Program-made: the position numbers and the translations under genes
Shown here: in pieces, positions 4,851-9,698 of the stretch
How the letters are laid out: the number at the start of each line of letters is the position of its first letter
Numbering within the stretch: position 1 is the stretch's first letter
Notes under the pieces: model-generated
The model's input: only the letters and a program-made list of their open reading frames with translations
The model's database searches: none
Told to the model about the DNA's origin: nothing
NCBI GenBank assembly: GCA_035701665.1
Contig: DASSRQ010000284.1
Coordinates: forward strand, 1 to 9,698
Reading direction: 5' to 3'
From: DASSRQ01 sp035701665
GTDB lineage: Bacteria > Vulcanimicrobiota > Vulcanimicrobiia > Vulcanimicrobiales > Vulcanimicrobiaceae
DNA: 9,698 nt

Positions 4851-5443
4851 TAAAGAACCGGTACAGCAGGGGCGCAAGCGCGCGGCAGAAGCCCGATAAC
4901 GCGCGGATCGTCGCCTATCTCGACCTGCCGCTTGTACGGCACGAATCCGCTGCGGATGTAAAAGTCGATCGCGCGCGGATGATCGAGCGTGCACGTGTGC
5001 ACCCAAAAGCGCTCTATCGGCTGCGACCATGCCTCACGCAGCGCGAAGTTCATCATCACGCGCCCCGCGCCGCTCCCGACGTATGGATCCGCAACGCCGA
5101 AGAAGACGAGCTCGCATTCGTGGGGCGTGCGGAAGTCCAGTTCCAGCAAGCCGGCCTCGTCCGAGCCCGCGAGTACGCGGTACACGCGCACGTTCTCGTC
5201 ACGAACGATGCCGAGCAGTTGTTCATCGTTCAGAACCAACCGTGAAGCCCAAAGATACTCCGCACCGACCCGGCGGAACAGCGCGCGATACCACTCCGCG
5301 TCCGGCGCGACAACGCGTTCGATCGTGAAGGACGAGCCGGCTCGCTCCGGGCGCTGGGGCGCGGGCGAGCGCATCTCTAGACAGGTGACGACGCTGGCGA
5401 GTTTTCCGGGCGGAAGGTCGTGGTATCCGTCACTTAGCGGCAT
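4850..5443 (-). CDS. GNAT-family N-acetyltransferase
   Basis: This encodes a 197-residue acetyltransferase. The GNAT core runs from about residue 39 (FTIERVVAPDAEWYRALF) to about 185. The central strand is CELVFFGVADPYVG, the acetyl-CoA phosphate loop is GSGAGR at 123-128, and WVHTCTLDHPRAIDFYIRSG near the end is the usual last strand and helix of the fold. The phrase HTCTLDHP...YxxSGFVPYKRQVEI is shared, as I recall, with a group of alphaproteobacterial and related GNAT proteins whose substrate is unknown. Those proteins also have an N-terminal lead like DGYHDLPPGKLASVVTCLEM, which supports the upstream ATG at 5443 rather than Met24, although neither has a clear ribosome site. The start overlaps the preceding small gene by 14 bases, suggesting joint translation. 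A cytosolic location is expected. Confidence 0.88.
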   Translation of the reverse strand: MPLSDGYHDLPPGKLASVVTCLEMRSPAPQRPERAGSSFTIERVVAPDAEWYRALFRRVGAEYLWASRLVLNDEQLLGIVRDENVRVYRVLAGSDEAGLLELDFRTPHECELVFFGVADPYVGSGAGRVMMNFALREAWSQPIERFWVHTCTLDHPRAIDFYIRSGFVPYKRQVEIGDDPRVIGLLPRACAPAVPVL

Positions 5444-5663
5444 AGCGGAACTGGCCGGGCTGCCATTCGCACACGCTGCTATCTTGCATGACGAACGATT
5501 CGCAGCCGTCCACGTTCGGGTTGAAATCGGCGTTGAGGCGCTTTGTGGCGTCCCAATCCACCTCGGGCTCGGCTCGCGCCGCCGCCCGGGCCTTCGTGTA
5601 CGAGAACTGCGGGTGTTTGGTCAAGCCGTTCAAGGCCTTAGCGAGACGTTGCGCTGCAGTCAT
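5430..5663 (-). CDS. Small protein of unknown function upstream of the GNAT gene
   Basis: This encodes a 77-residue protein that I do not recognise. It has a basic N-terminal helix (AAQRLAKALNGL), then an Ala/Arg-rich stretch (YTKARAAARAEPEVDW), and a polar end with two cysteines (Cys54 and Cys64). There is no signal peptide or membrane segment. Its 14-base overlap with the GNAT start and the shared direction argue that it is real and in one operon with it. A possible distant relation to phage or plasmid small proteins cannot be judged. No strong ribosome site is seen before the ATG. The plus strand opposite is also open over this stretch, so the call is moderate. Confidence 0.5.
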   Translation of the reverse strand: MTAAQRLAKALNGLTKHPQFSYTKARAAARAEPEVDWDATKRLNADFNPNVDGCESFVMQDSSVCEWQPGQFRYAAK

Positions 5664-5725
5664 TCGTTGGACGTTCCGTACGGTCCAGGGCCTTCCTCGC
5701 GCCCGCCGGAATCAGGAGAAGCACT
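5664..5725. promoter_or_regulatory. Divergent intergenic region
   Basis: These 62 bases separate the small minus-strand gene from the plus-strand gene at 5726, so promoters for both should lie in or near them. An 8-base palindrome CCGTACGG is present at 5676-5683. The only firm signal is AGGAG at 5714-5718, the ribosome site of the plus-strand gene. I could not identify convincing -35/-10 pairs. Confidence 0.35.
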
Positions 5726-6439
5726 ATGATGTCCCACATCGTTCTTCATTTGGCGTTGTGCAACGCTGCCGTCCGTCTGAAAACCCAGACGCAGATGGCG
5801 CTGCACGTGTCGGTTACCGACCGTATCCACCACGCAGCCGTCGACCAAACGTTTACGGCCGTGCGCGAGCACGTCAACGTAGCGACGGTCGCTTTCGATA
5901 TGCCGTGGGGCGTCTATCGTGCCGACGTCGATTTGAACGCCGGCAAAGCCAGCTGTTCGGCAACGCAGTTCTTCGGCGTAGTGAACGGACACGACCGCAC
6001 CATCGGAATGACGCTTCAGGATAAGAAAGCGCCGTTGGCTGTCCCCGCGCTAGTCTTCGGCTCGGCGCCGTTCGCGTTTGCGTATGCGCAGCCGACCGTG
6101 GTGCTGTTCGATTCTAAAACCGTGAAATGCGATAGCGAAGTGCCGGACCCGCTGCAGATCGGCGATGCGACGCAAAACGATGCGGACGGTTATTACGCGA
6201 CGATCTATCCGACCAAAGATCTCTTTGCGCACGAACCGCTGTTGCCGGCCGTGCGCATCACGGATTCACGCGGCGACTATCACTACATCCGCGTATCGAA
6301 AGATTTTATCCGCTTCTCCACGATGGCGTGGCCTTCGGTCGGAACGTTCAACATCGACGACAACGCAATGCAGTTCATCGCGGCCAGCAAAGAAGACACG
6401 CTGCTGTGTCCGAAGATGACGGAGACGATCGTTCACTGA
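5726..6439 (+). CDS. Unknown protein with N-terminal beta-sandwich-like domain
   Basis: This encodes a 237-residue protein that I do not recognise. Residues 24 to about 70 (LHVSVTDRIHHAAVDQTF, then VATVAFDMPWGVYRADVDL) resemble the repeated strands of carboxypeptidase-regulatory-like or transthyretin-like domains; this is an inference from pattern. Cysteines at 78 and in the CDSEVPDP and LLCPKM stretches could form disulfides, which fits an exported protein, yet the N-terminal MMSHIVLHLALCNAAV is only a weak signal-like segment without basic residues. AGGAG at 5714-5718, seven bases before the first ATG, gives firm support to the start. The stop overlaps that of the facing gene by 7 bases. 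Function and location stay open. Confidence 0.72.
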   Translation: MMSHIVLHLALCNAAVRLKTQTQMALHVSVTDRIHHAAVDQTFTAVREHVNVATVAFDMPWGVYRADVDLNAGKASCSATQFFGVVNGHDRTIGMTLQDKKAPLAVPALVFGSAPFAFAYAQPTVVLFDSKTVKCDSEVPDPLQIGDATQNDADGYYATIYPTKDLFAHEPLLPAVRITDSRGDYHYIRVSKDFIRFSTMAWPSVGTFNIDDNAMQFIAASKEDTLLCPKMTETIVH

Positions 6440-7185
6440 CCCGAGGGCGTCTCGATCGGGCCGGGCGTTCCGGCAAGGCGCGGATCGGGAGCGGCCGCGG
6501 GAAACGCGATATTTTTATAGTCGGTGTTTGCGCTGACGGTGTAACTGAACGGCCCGAAGTGGATCGGCGTCGTGTAGGACGCGTGCGTCACGACCCAATG
6601 CCCTTCGATGATCTGATAGTCGAACGCCATGGTATCCGTCTTCGAACGCAGTTCGACGTGCGACGGGATGCCCGTATGCGCATCGGCGACAATATCGTAG
6701 AGGTGCAAGCCGTCGCCGAGATTCGGCGCCAACTCGACGCGTAAGTGAATCTTATCTTGCGTCGTGTCGGGCAGATACGTCGGCACGAGCGTCGTAAAAT
6801 ACGGAAGACTCATCGTTGCGTTCGGATCGGGTGCGGGCATGGAGATATAGCCCGGTGCCGGCCGCGCCAAATCGATGATAAGAATCTTCGCATTCGGCGC
6901 TCTCCACGAATACGAAAAGTTCGAGAGCGGATCGAAGTACGGAATAAACGGAAACGCCTGCCCCGAACGCTCGCCGCCGTCGGGTAGATCGCGCATCACC
7001 GCGAAGTTGTCGGCTTGGCGCACGGCGACGTGCCGGTTTACGTCGCGCTGCTGCCCGATCGTCGCGGTCGCGTGCGTATACTCGTCATACGTGATATACA
7101 CGGGCGCGTTCGAGGCGTAGGCGGCCGACGTGCGGTTCCAAATCGTGATGAGCGCTTGGTCTGCCGAGATCATCGCATTCTTCAT
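6433..7185 (-). CDS. Unknown beta-rich protein with Pro-rich tail
   Basis: This encodes a 250-residue protein that I do not recognise. Alternating strands such as APVYITYDEYTHAT, HLRVELAPNLGD, LHLYDIVADAHTGIPSHVEL and MAFDYQIIEGHWVVTHASY recall LolA/LppX-type carrier folds and the N-terminal part of the protease at 1331-2836. Such proteins are normally exported, but no signal peptide is visible at the ATG at 7185 or at Met5, and the in-frame sequence upstream has no hydrophobic stretch. The start may therefore be wrong, or the protein cytosolic. The C-terminus is Pro-rich (APDPRLAGTPGPIETP). No clear ribosome site is seen. It is convergent with the 5726 gene, overlapping by 7 bases, and divergent from the amidohydrolase, with only 44 bases between starts. 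Confidence 0.68.
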   Translation of the reverse strand: MKNAMISADQALITIWNRTSAAYASNAPVYITYDEYTHATATIGQQRDVNRHVAVRQADNFAVMRDLPDGGERSGQAFPFIPYFDPLSNFSYSWRAPNAKILIIDLARPAPGYISMPAPDPNATMSLPYFTTLVPTYLPDTTQDKIHLRVELAPNLGDGLHLYDIVADAHTGIPSHVELRSKTDTMAFDYQIIEGHWVVTHASYTTPIHFGPFSYTVSANTDYKNIAFPAAAPDPRLAGTPGPIETPSGQ

Positions 7186-7229
7186 TCCGCACGAAGGGCC
7201 GCGTTTACCGCCAAGCCAACCCCGGCTGC

Positions 7230-8411
7230 ATGGCCGTCATCGAACCAGCCGCCGAGATCCGCGACCGCGTCGTGGAACTGCGGCGCGAGATCCACCGCAA
7301 CCCCGAGTTGGGCTTCGAAGAAGTTCGCACGCAGGCACTGGTCGAGCGCGAGCTCGATGCACTCGGCATCGAGCACCGCCGCATCGCGCAAACGGGCGTC
7401 GTCGGAATCATTCGCGGCGCGAAGCCCGGGCGCACGGCCGGATTGCGGGCAGACATGGACGCGCTGCCGATCACCGAAAAATCGGGCGAGCCGTTCTCAT
7501 CGGAAGTGCCCGGGAAGATGCACGCGTGCGGTCACGATGCGCACACCGCCATGCTGCTCGGTGCAGCGCGCGTGCTTGCGGGCATGCGCGACACGCTTTC
7601 CGGTAACGTGGTCTTGCTGTTCCAGCCGGCGGAAGAAGGACCGGGCGGCGCGGAACCGATGATCGCCGAAGGCGCACTCGACGATCCGCGTGTCGATGCA
7701 GTCGCGATGCTGCACGTCGATCCGCGTTTGACCACCGGAACGATCGGCATAACGCCGGGGCCGGTAAACGCATCTGCGGACGAGTTTCACATTACGGTGC
7801 AAGGACAAGGCGGACACGGCGCATATCCGCACAGCGCAAAAGATACGATCCCCGCGGCGGCCGCGATGATTCTCGCGCTGCAAAATATCGCCGCGCGCGA
7901 GACGGACCCGCTCAAAAGCGTTGTGGTTACGGTCGGAACGATCAACGGCGGCTATCGCAACAACGTGATCGCGGACGAGATCAACATGACCGGAACGTTC
8001 CGCGCGCACGATCCGCAGATTCGCGACGGGCTCGAAGAGCGCGCGCGCCGCATTCTAAACGGCGTTGCCGACGCATACGGCGTGAAAGCAACACTCGAAG
8101 TGATCTACGGCTACCCGCCCGTTGTAAACAACACGAAGCTTGCCGAGAGCTTTCACCGCTATATGTCGCAACACTCGAAGCTCGGTGTCGAATCGCCCGC
8201 GCCGACCATGGGCGCCGAAGACTTCGCCTACTTCGCGCGCGCCGTTCCGGGCGTGCATGCGCGTCTCGGCATTCGCAACGAACAATTCGGATCGACGCAC
8301 TCCGGCCACAGTCCGCAGTTCCGCGTGGATGAGGGCGCGCTGCCGGTGGGCGTACAGACGCTCGTAGCGTTTGCGACGGCCGTCGGCGACGGAACGCTCA
8401 CCTTCGAATAA
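7230..8411 (+). CDS. M20-family amidohydrolase (N-acyl-amino-acid/hippurate hydrolase-like)
   Basis: This encodes a 393-residue metal-dependent amidohydrolase of the M20D type, of full family length. Known members cut N-acyl or N-acetyl amino acids, hippurate or auxin conjugates in the cytosol. The N-terminal RREIHRNPELGFEE (18-31) is diagnostic. Metal ligands are visible as Cys100 and His102 in HACGHDAHT, Glu136 in FQPAEEGPGG, His162 in MLHVDP and His360 in HSPQF. DMDALP (75-80) is the conserved core strand. The lid or dimerisation domain follows at about 180-290, with GGHGAYPH at 194-201. MGAEDFAYF closes the active site. The substrate cannot be fixed from sequence. The ATG at 7230 is the only suitable start, but it has no good ribosome site, and its start lies 44 bases from the divergent neighbour. 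Confidence 0.93.
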   Translation: MAVIEPAAEIRDRVVELRREIHRNPELGFEEVRTQALVERELDALGIEHRRIAQTGVVGIIRGAKPGRTAGLRADMDALPITEKSGEPFSSEVPGKMHACGHDAHTAMLLGAARVLAGMRDTLSGNVVLLFQPAEEGPGGAEPMIAEGALDDPRVDAVAMLHVDPRLTTGTIGITPGPVNASADEFHITVQGQGGHGAYPHSAKDTIPAAAAMILALQNIAARETDPLKSVVVTVGTINGGYRNNVIADEINMTGTFRAHDPQIRDGLEERARRILNGVADAYGVKATLEVIYGYPPVVNNTKLAESFHRYMSQHSKLGVESPAPTMGAEDFAYFARAVPGVHARLGIRNEQFGSTHSGHSPQFRVDEGALPVGVQTLVAFATAVGDGTLTFE

Positions 8412-8418
8412 ACGGCGA

Positions 8419-8454
8419 ACGGATTGTGCATAAGCTACTACGGATTGTGCATAA
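8419..8454. repeat. 15-base direct repeat with 21-base period upstream of the SRPBCC gene
   Basis: ACGGATTGTGCATAA occurs at 8419-8433 and again at 8440-8454, identical in all 15 bases. The 21-base period is two turns of DNA, so a protein bound to each copy would sit on the same face. Within each copy TTGTGCATAA is an imperfect dyad (TT-TGCA-AA). The second copy ends in CATAAT, a plausible -10 box. The pair lies 8 bases after the amidohydrolase stop and 44 bases before the next start, which suits an operator pair. Confidence 0.6.
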
Positions 8455-8455
8455 T
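8450..8455 (+). promoter_or_regulatory. Candidate -10 box for the SRPBCC gene
   Basis: CATAAT at the end of the second direct repeat could be a -10 element. The best -35 (TTGTGC, 8424-8429) would be 20 bases away, longer than usual, and nothing better is found at 16-18 bases. A transcript from here would have a leader of about 35 bases that includes the GGAG ribosome site. Confidence 0.3.
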
Positions 8456-8497
8456 CGGCGAAAAGGCACTATATGTAGGGCCGGAGAAGACCCGTAA

Positions 8498-9004
8498 ATG
8501 GCTATCCTGCGTGAAGCAATGCCCCGCCAGGGTGTTCGCACGCTCGCCGCAACCGTCGACGTTCAAGCCGGCGCAGATGCGGCGTTCGCGCTGTTGTGCG
8601 AGATCGAGAAGTGGCCGGTGTGGCTCTCGTTTCTGCGCAGCGCGAAAGTTGCGGGCGACCTCGAGATCGGCGCGGGCTCAGAGGTACTGCTGCGTTCCGC
8701 CATCCCCGGCGAAACCGAACAGCTCTTTGAAGTCGACCGCTACATCACCAACAACCAGCTCTCGCTCGTCGGCGCCTACTCGACGCGCCGCCGCCTGGAT
8801 TTCCGCATCGAACGAAAGTCGACGCGCTGCAAGCTGACCATCCGTCTGGAGTATCCGGCCTACGGCGGACGGCTCGCGATGATGTACGACGCCATCGGCT
8901 CCGGACGCAAACTGGCGACCCAGCTCGAAGCCTCGGCGACCCATTTCAAGCATTTGGCCGAGTACAACCATAACGCGAAGGACGAGTTGCTGCTCGACTT
9001 CTAG
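8498..9004 (+). CDS. SRPBCC/START-like (polyketide cyclase-type) protein
   Basis: This encodes a 168-residue protein with a single helix-grip fold, the SRPBCC superfamily that binds hydrophobic ligands in a deep pocket. The opening ATVDVQAGADAAFALLCEIEKWPVWLSFLRSAKV is the standard first strand, paired helices and WP-W turn of these proteins. Alternating strands follow (EVLLRSA, EQLFEVDRYI, RLDFRIERKS, CKLTIRLEYPA), and a long C-terminal helix (GRKLATQLEASATHFKHLAEY) closes the pocket. Family roles range from lipid transfer and aromatase or cyclase action to stress response, and the ligand here is unknown. No signal peptide is visible. GGAG at 8483-8486, eleven bases before the ATG, supports the start. 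The gene sits behind the direct repeat at 8419-8454 and is likely transcribed apart from, or in addition to, the amidohydrolase. Confidence 0.83.
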   Translation: MAILREAMPRQGVRTLAATVDVQAGADAAFALLCEIEKWPVWLSFLRSAKVAGDLEIGAGSEVLLRSAIPGETEQLFEVDRYITNNQLSLVGAYSTRRRLDFRIERKSTRCKLTIRLEYPAYGGRLAMMYDAIGSGRKLATQLEASATHFKHLAEYNHNAKDELLLDF

Positions 9005-9027
9005 CAGTCATTGACGCTGTCTGCTAG
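9001..9027. promoter_or_regulatory. Inverted repeat centred on the fmdB -35 box
   Basis: CTAGCAG (9001-9007) and CTGCTAG (9021-9027) are perfect inverted copies separated by 13 bases. The centre of symmetry, at 9014, falls inside the TTGACG -35 box of the next gene. The left arm also holds the stop codon of the SRPBCC gene. It may be an operator, or a weak transcript-end hairpin without T run. Confidence 0.45.
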
Positions 9028-9040
9028 GCCCGGGTATACT
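9011..9040 (+). promoter_or_regulatory. Strong sigma70-type promoter for fmdB
   Basis: TTGACG (9011-9016) and TATACT (9035-9040) are 18 bases apart, the best promoter match in the window. Transcription should start at about 9045-9049, only a few bases before the ATG at 9051, so the mRNA would have almost no leader. Confidence 0.75.
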
Positions 9041-9050
9041 TACCAGCGAT

Positions 9051-9275
9051 ATGCCGTTGTACGACTACCAATGTTCGCAATGTGGTGCCGTGACCGAAGT
9101 CCGGCACGGGTTCGATCAGACGCACGATGCCCCGTGCGAAAAATGCGGCGGCTCGCTCAAGCGGGTGTTCAACCCCGCGCCCATCGTCTTTAAGGGGTCG
9201 GGCTTCTATATCACCGATTCCCGCCCGTCCGGCGGCGAAGGGTCGAAGAGCGGCTCGAAAGACTCGGCAGCCTAA
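9051..9275 (+). CDS. FmdB-type zinc-ribbon protein
   Basis: This encodes a 74-residue FmdB-family zinc ribbon, a small protein widespread in bacteria and often thought to be regulatory; its exact role is unsettled. MPLYDYQCSQCGAVTEV with Cys8-x2-Cys11 and PCEKCGG with Cys29-x2-Cys32 form the zinc site. KRVFNPAPIVFKGSGFYITDSR is the conserved second half. A Ser/Gly/Lys-rich disordered tail follows. Length and start are typical of the family. No ribosome site precedes the ATG, and the predicted transcript start lies within about 2-6 bases of it, so the mRNA is probably leaderless. It is followed after 9 bases by the gene at 9285. Confidence 0.92.
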   Translation: MPLYDYQCSQCGAVTEVRHGFDQTHDAPCEKCGGSLKRVFNPAPIVFKGSGFYITDSRPSGGEGSKSGSKDSAA

Positions 9276-9284
9276 CCGGCCGGC

Positions 9285-9620
9285 ATGTTCGTCTGGACTT
9301 GGGTGCTCCTGGTCCTCTGCGTAGCGGGCGTTGTGCTCGCGCTCTTTTCTATCGTCCGGCTCGTACCGCTCGCGCTTCGGTTGAAGCGCCGTGTCGACGC
9401 ACTGTCCGAATCGCCGCTGGCGGCCTCGCTAACCGGCCTGGAGATGCAGAGCCGGCGCCTCACCGCGCTGCAAGGCGAGATCGCACCGCTCGGTGCGCGC
9501 GCGAATGCCGCAGTTACCACCGCCAAAAGCGCGGTCGAAGATCTCAAGATTCCGCGCGCGACGGCCGCCCTGCAAGACGCGGGCGCCCAGATCAGCGGCT
9601 TATTCGAAGACCTGCGTTAG
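9285..9620 (+). CDS. Small membrane-anchored helical protein of unknown function
   Basis: This encodes a 111-residue protein with one strong N-terminal membrane helix at about residues 2-31 (WTWVLLVLCVAGVVLALFSI), then basic residues (RLKRR) that should stay in the cytosol. The rest is Ala/Leu-rich and probably helical (SLTGLEMQSRRLTALQGEIA, AAVTTAKSAVEDL), compatible with a coiled coil. The layout is like DUF948-type anchor proteins, but I cannot assign a family with confidence. Its ATG lies 9 bases after the fmdB stop, so the two are probably co-transcribed. No clear ribosome site is visible in that short gap, which holds the palindrome CCGGCCGG. Its stop overlaps the probable stop of the facing gene at the right edge. 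Confidence 0.7.
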   Translation: MFVWTWVLLVLCVAGVVLALFSIVRLVPLALRLKRRVDALSESPLAASLTGLEMQSRRLTALQGEIAPLGARANAAVTTAKSAVEDLKIPRATAALQDAGAQISGLFEDLR

Positions 9621-9698
9621 TCCGGCTTTTGGCCGCCCGCGTCGGGCGGCTCCCATTGCCACGGTAAACCGAACGAGGGCGGCGGAGCCGGCATCTCG
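9617..9698 (-). CDS. C-terminal end of an unknown minus-strand gene (partial)
   Basis: Reading leftward from the window edge, one frame is open to a TAA at 9617-9619 and gives a tail EMPAPPPSFGLPWQWEPPDA, then GGQKPD. The Pro/Trp-rich end, the GC-rich third codon positions and a stop that meets the neighbouring stop within four bases make it look like the true end of a convergent gene. The rest is outside the window, and no function can be given. A perfect 8-base-pair hairpin (9632-9650) lies inside this tail. Confidence 0.5.
   Translation of the reverse strand, partial: EMPAPPPSFGLPWQWEPPDAGGQKPD

Noticed and set aside
4989..5729. Long plus-strand open frame opposite the GNAT and small gene
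   Set aside because: Its product is Arg/Ser/Pro-rich low-complexity sequence typical of the opposite strand of GC-rich genes, while the minus strand encodes a clear GNAT domain.
7077..7100. TATACT and TATACA as promoters for the amidohydrolase
   Set aside because: They lie within the coding sequence of the opposite gene, no -35 box is found at suitable spacing, and they are over 130 bases from the start.
7015..7662. Plus-strand open frame overlapping the amidohydrolase start
   Set aside because: It runs out of frame through conserved M20 motifs and has Arg/Ala/Ser-rich composition without domain features.
8424..8837. Open frame starting inside the direct repeat
   Set aside because: It is out of frame with the SRPBCC protein, which has a ribosome site and a recognisable fold.
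9632..9650. GCCGCCCG/CGGGCGGC hairpin as a terminator for the 9285 gene
   Set aside because: The stem is perfect but the loop is only three bases, there is no T run on either strand, and it lies inside a likely minus-strand coding tail.

Overview
The window is ordinary bacterial chromosome with high G+C (about 60% in sampled coding stretches, by eye). Genes lie on both strands and intergenic gaps are short. The combination of a diacylglycerol-type glycosyltransferase, a bilobed secreted retropepsin-like protease, several unfamiliar exported-looking proteins and an FmdB zinc ribbon recalls uncultivated soil lineages such as Candidatus Eremiobacterota (WPS-2). That placement is an impression from protein style and was not tested by search. 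No transposase, integrase, CRISPR array, rRNA or phage structural gene is visible.

Layout from left to right. (1) At 2-1005 the end of a GT28-family lipid glycosyltransferase overlaps a DoxX-like membrane protein by ATGA. (2) At 1028-1314 lie tRNA-Ser(GCT), tRNA-Arg(ACG) and a bidirectional terminator. (3) At 1331-2836 (minus) is a secreted protein with two aspartic-protease DSG/DTG sites. (4) From 2884 to 4457 runs an all-plus block: promoter, tRNA(CAT), a 78-residue Cys/His protein, tRNA-Arg(CCG), an HNH nuclease, tadA, tRNA-Ser(CGA) and a strong terminator. (5) At 4517-5663 an unknown membrane-anchored protein faces a minus-strand pair, a GNAT acetyltransferase preceded by a small unknown gene. 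(6) At 5726-7185 two convergent unknown genes overlap by 7 bases at their stops. (7) At 7230-9004 are an M20 amidohydrolase and an SRPBCC/START-like protein, separated by a short region with a 15-base direct repeat. (8) At 9051-9620 are an fmdB gene with a strong promoter and almost no leader, then a small membrane-anchored helical protein. (9) At the right edge the minus strand appears to carry the C-terminal end of another gene.

Functional links. The clearest theme is decoding. TadA makes inosine at position 34 of tRNA-Arg(ACG), which is in the window, and tRNA-Arg(CCG), also present, reads the one arginine CGN codon that inosine cannot read. tadA sits in a probable mixed tRNA/mRNA transcription unit, directly behind and overlapping an HNH nuclease gene of lower G+C. 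I found no clear new defence or mobile system. The most unusual points are the HNH-tadA coupling, the helically phased repeat before the SRPBCC gene, the fused double retropepsin, and the probably leaderless fmdB with a dyad centred on its -35 box.
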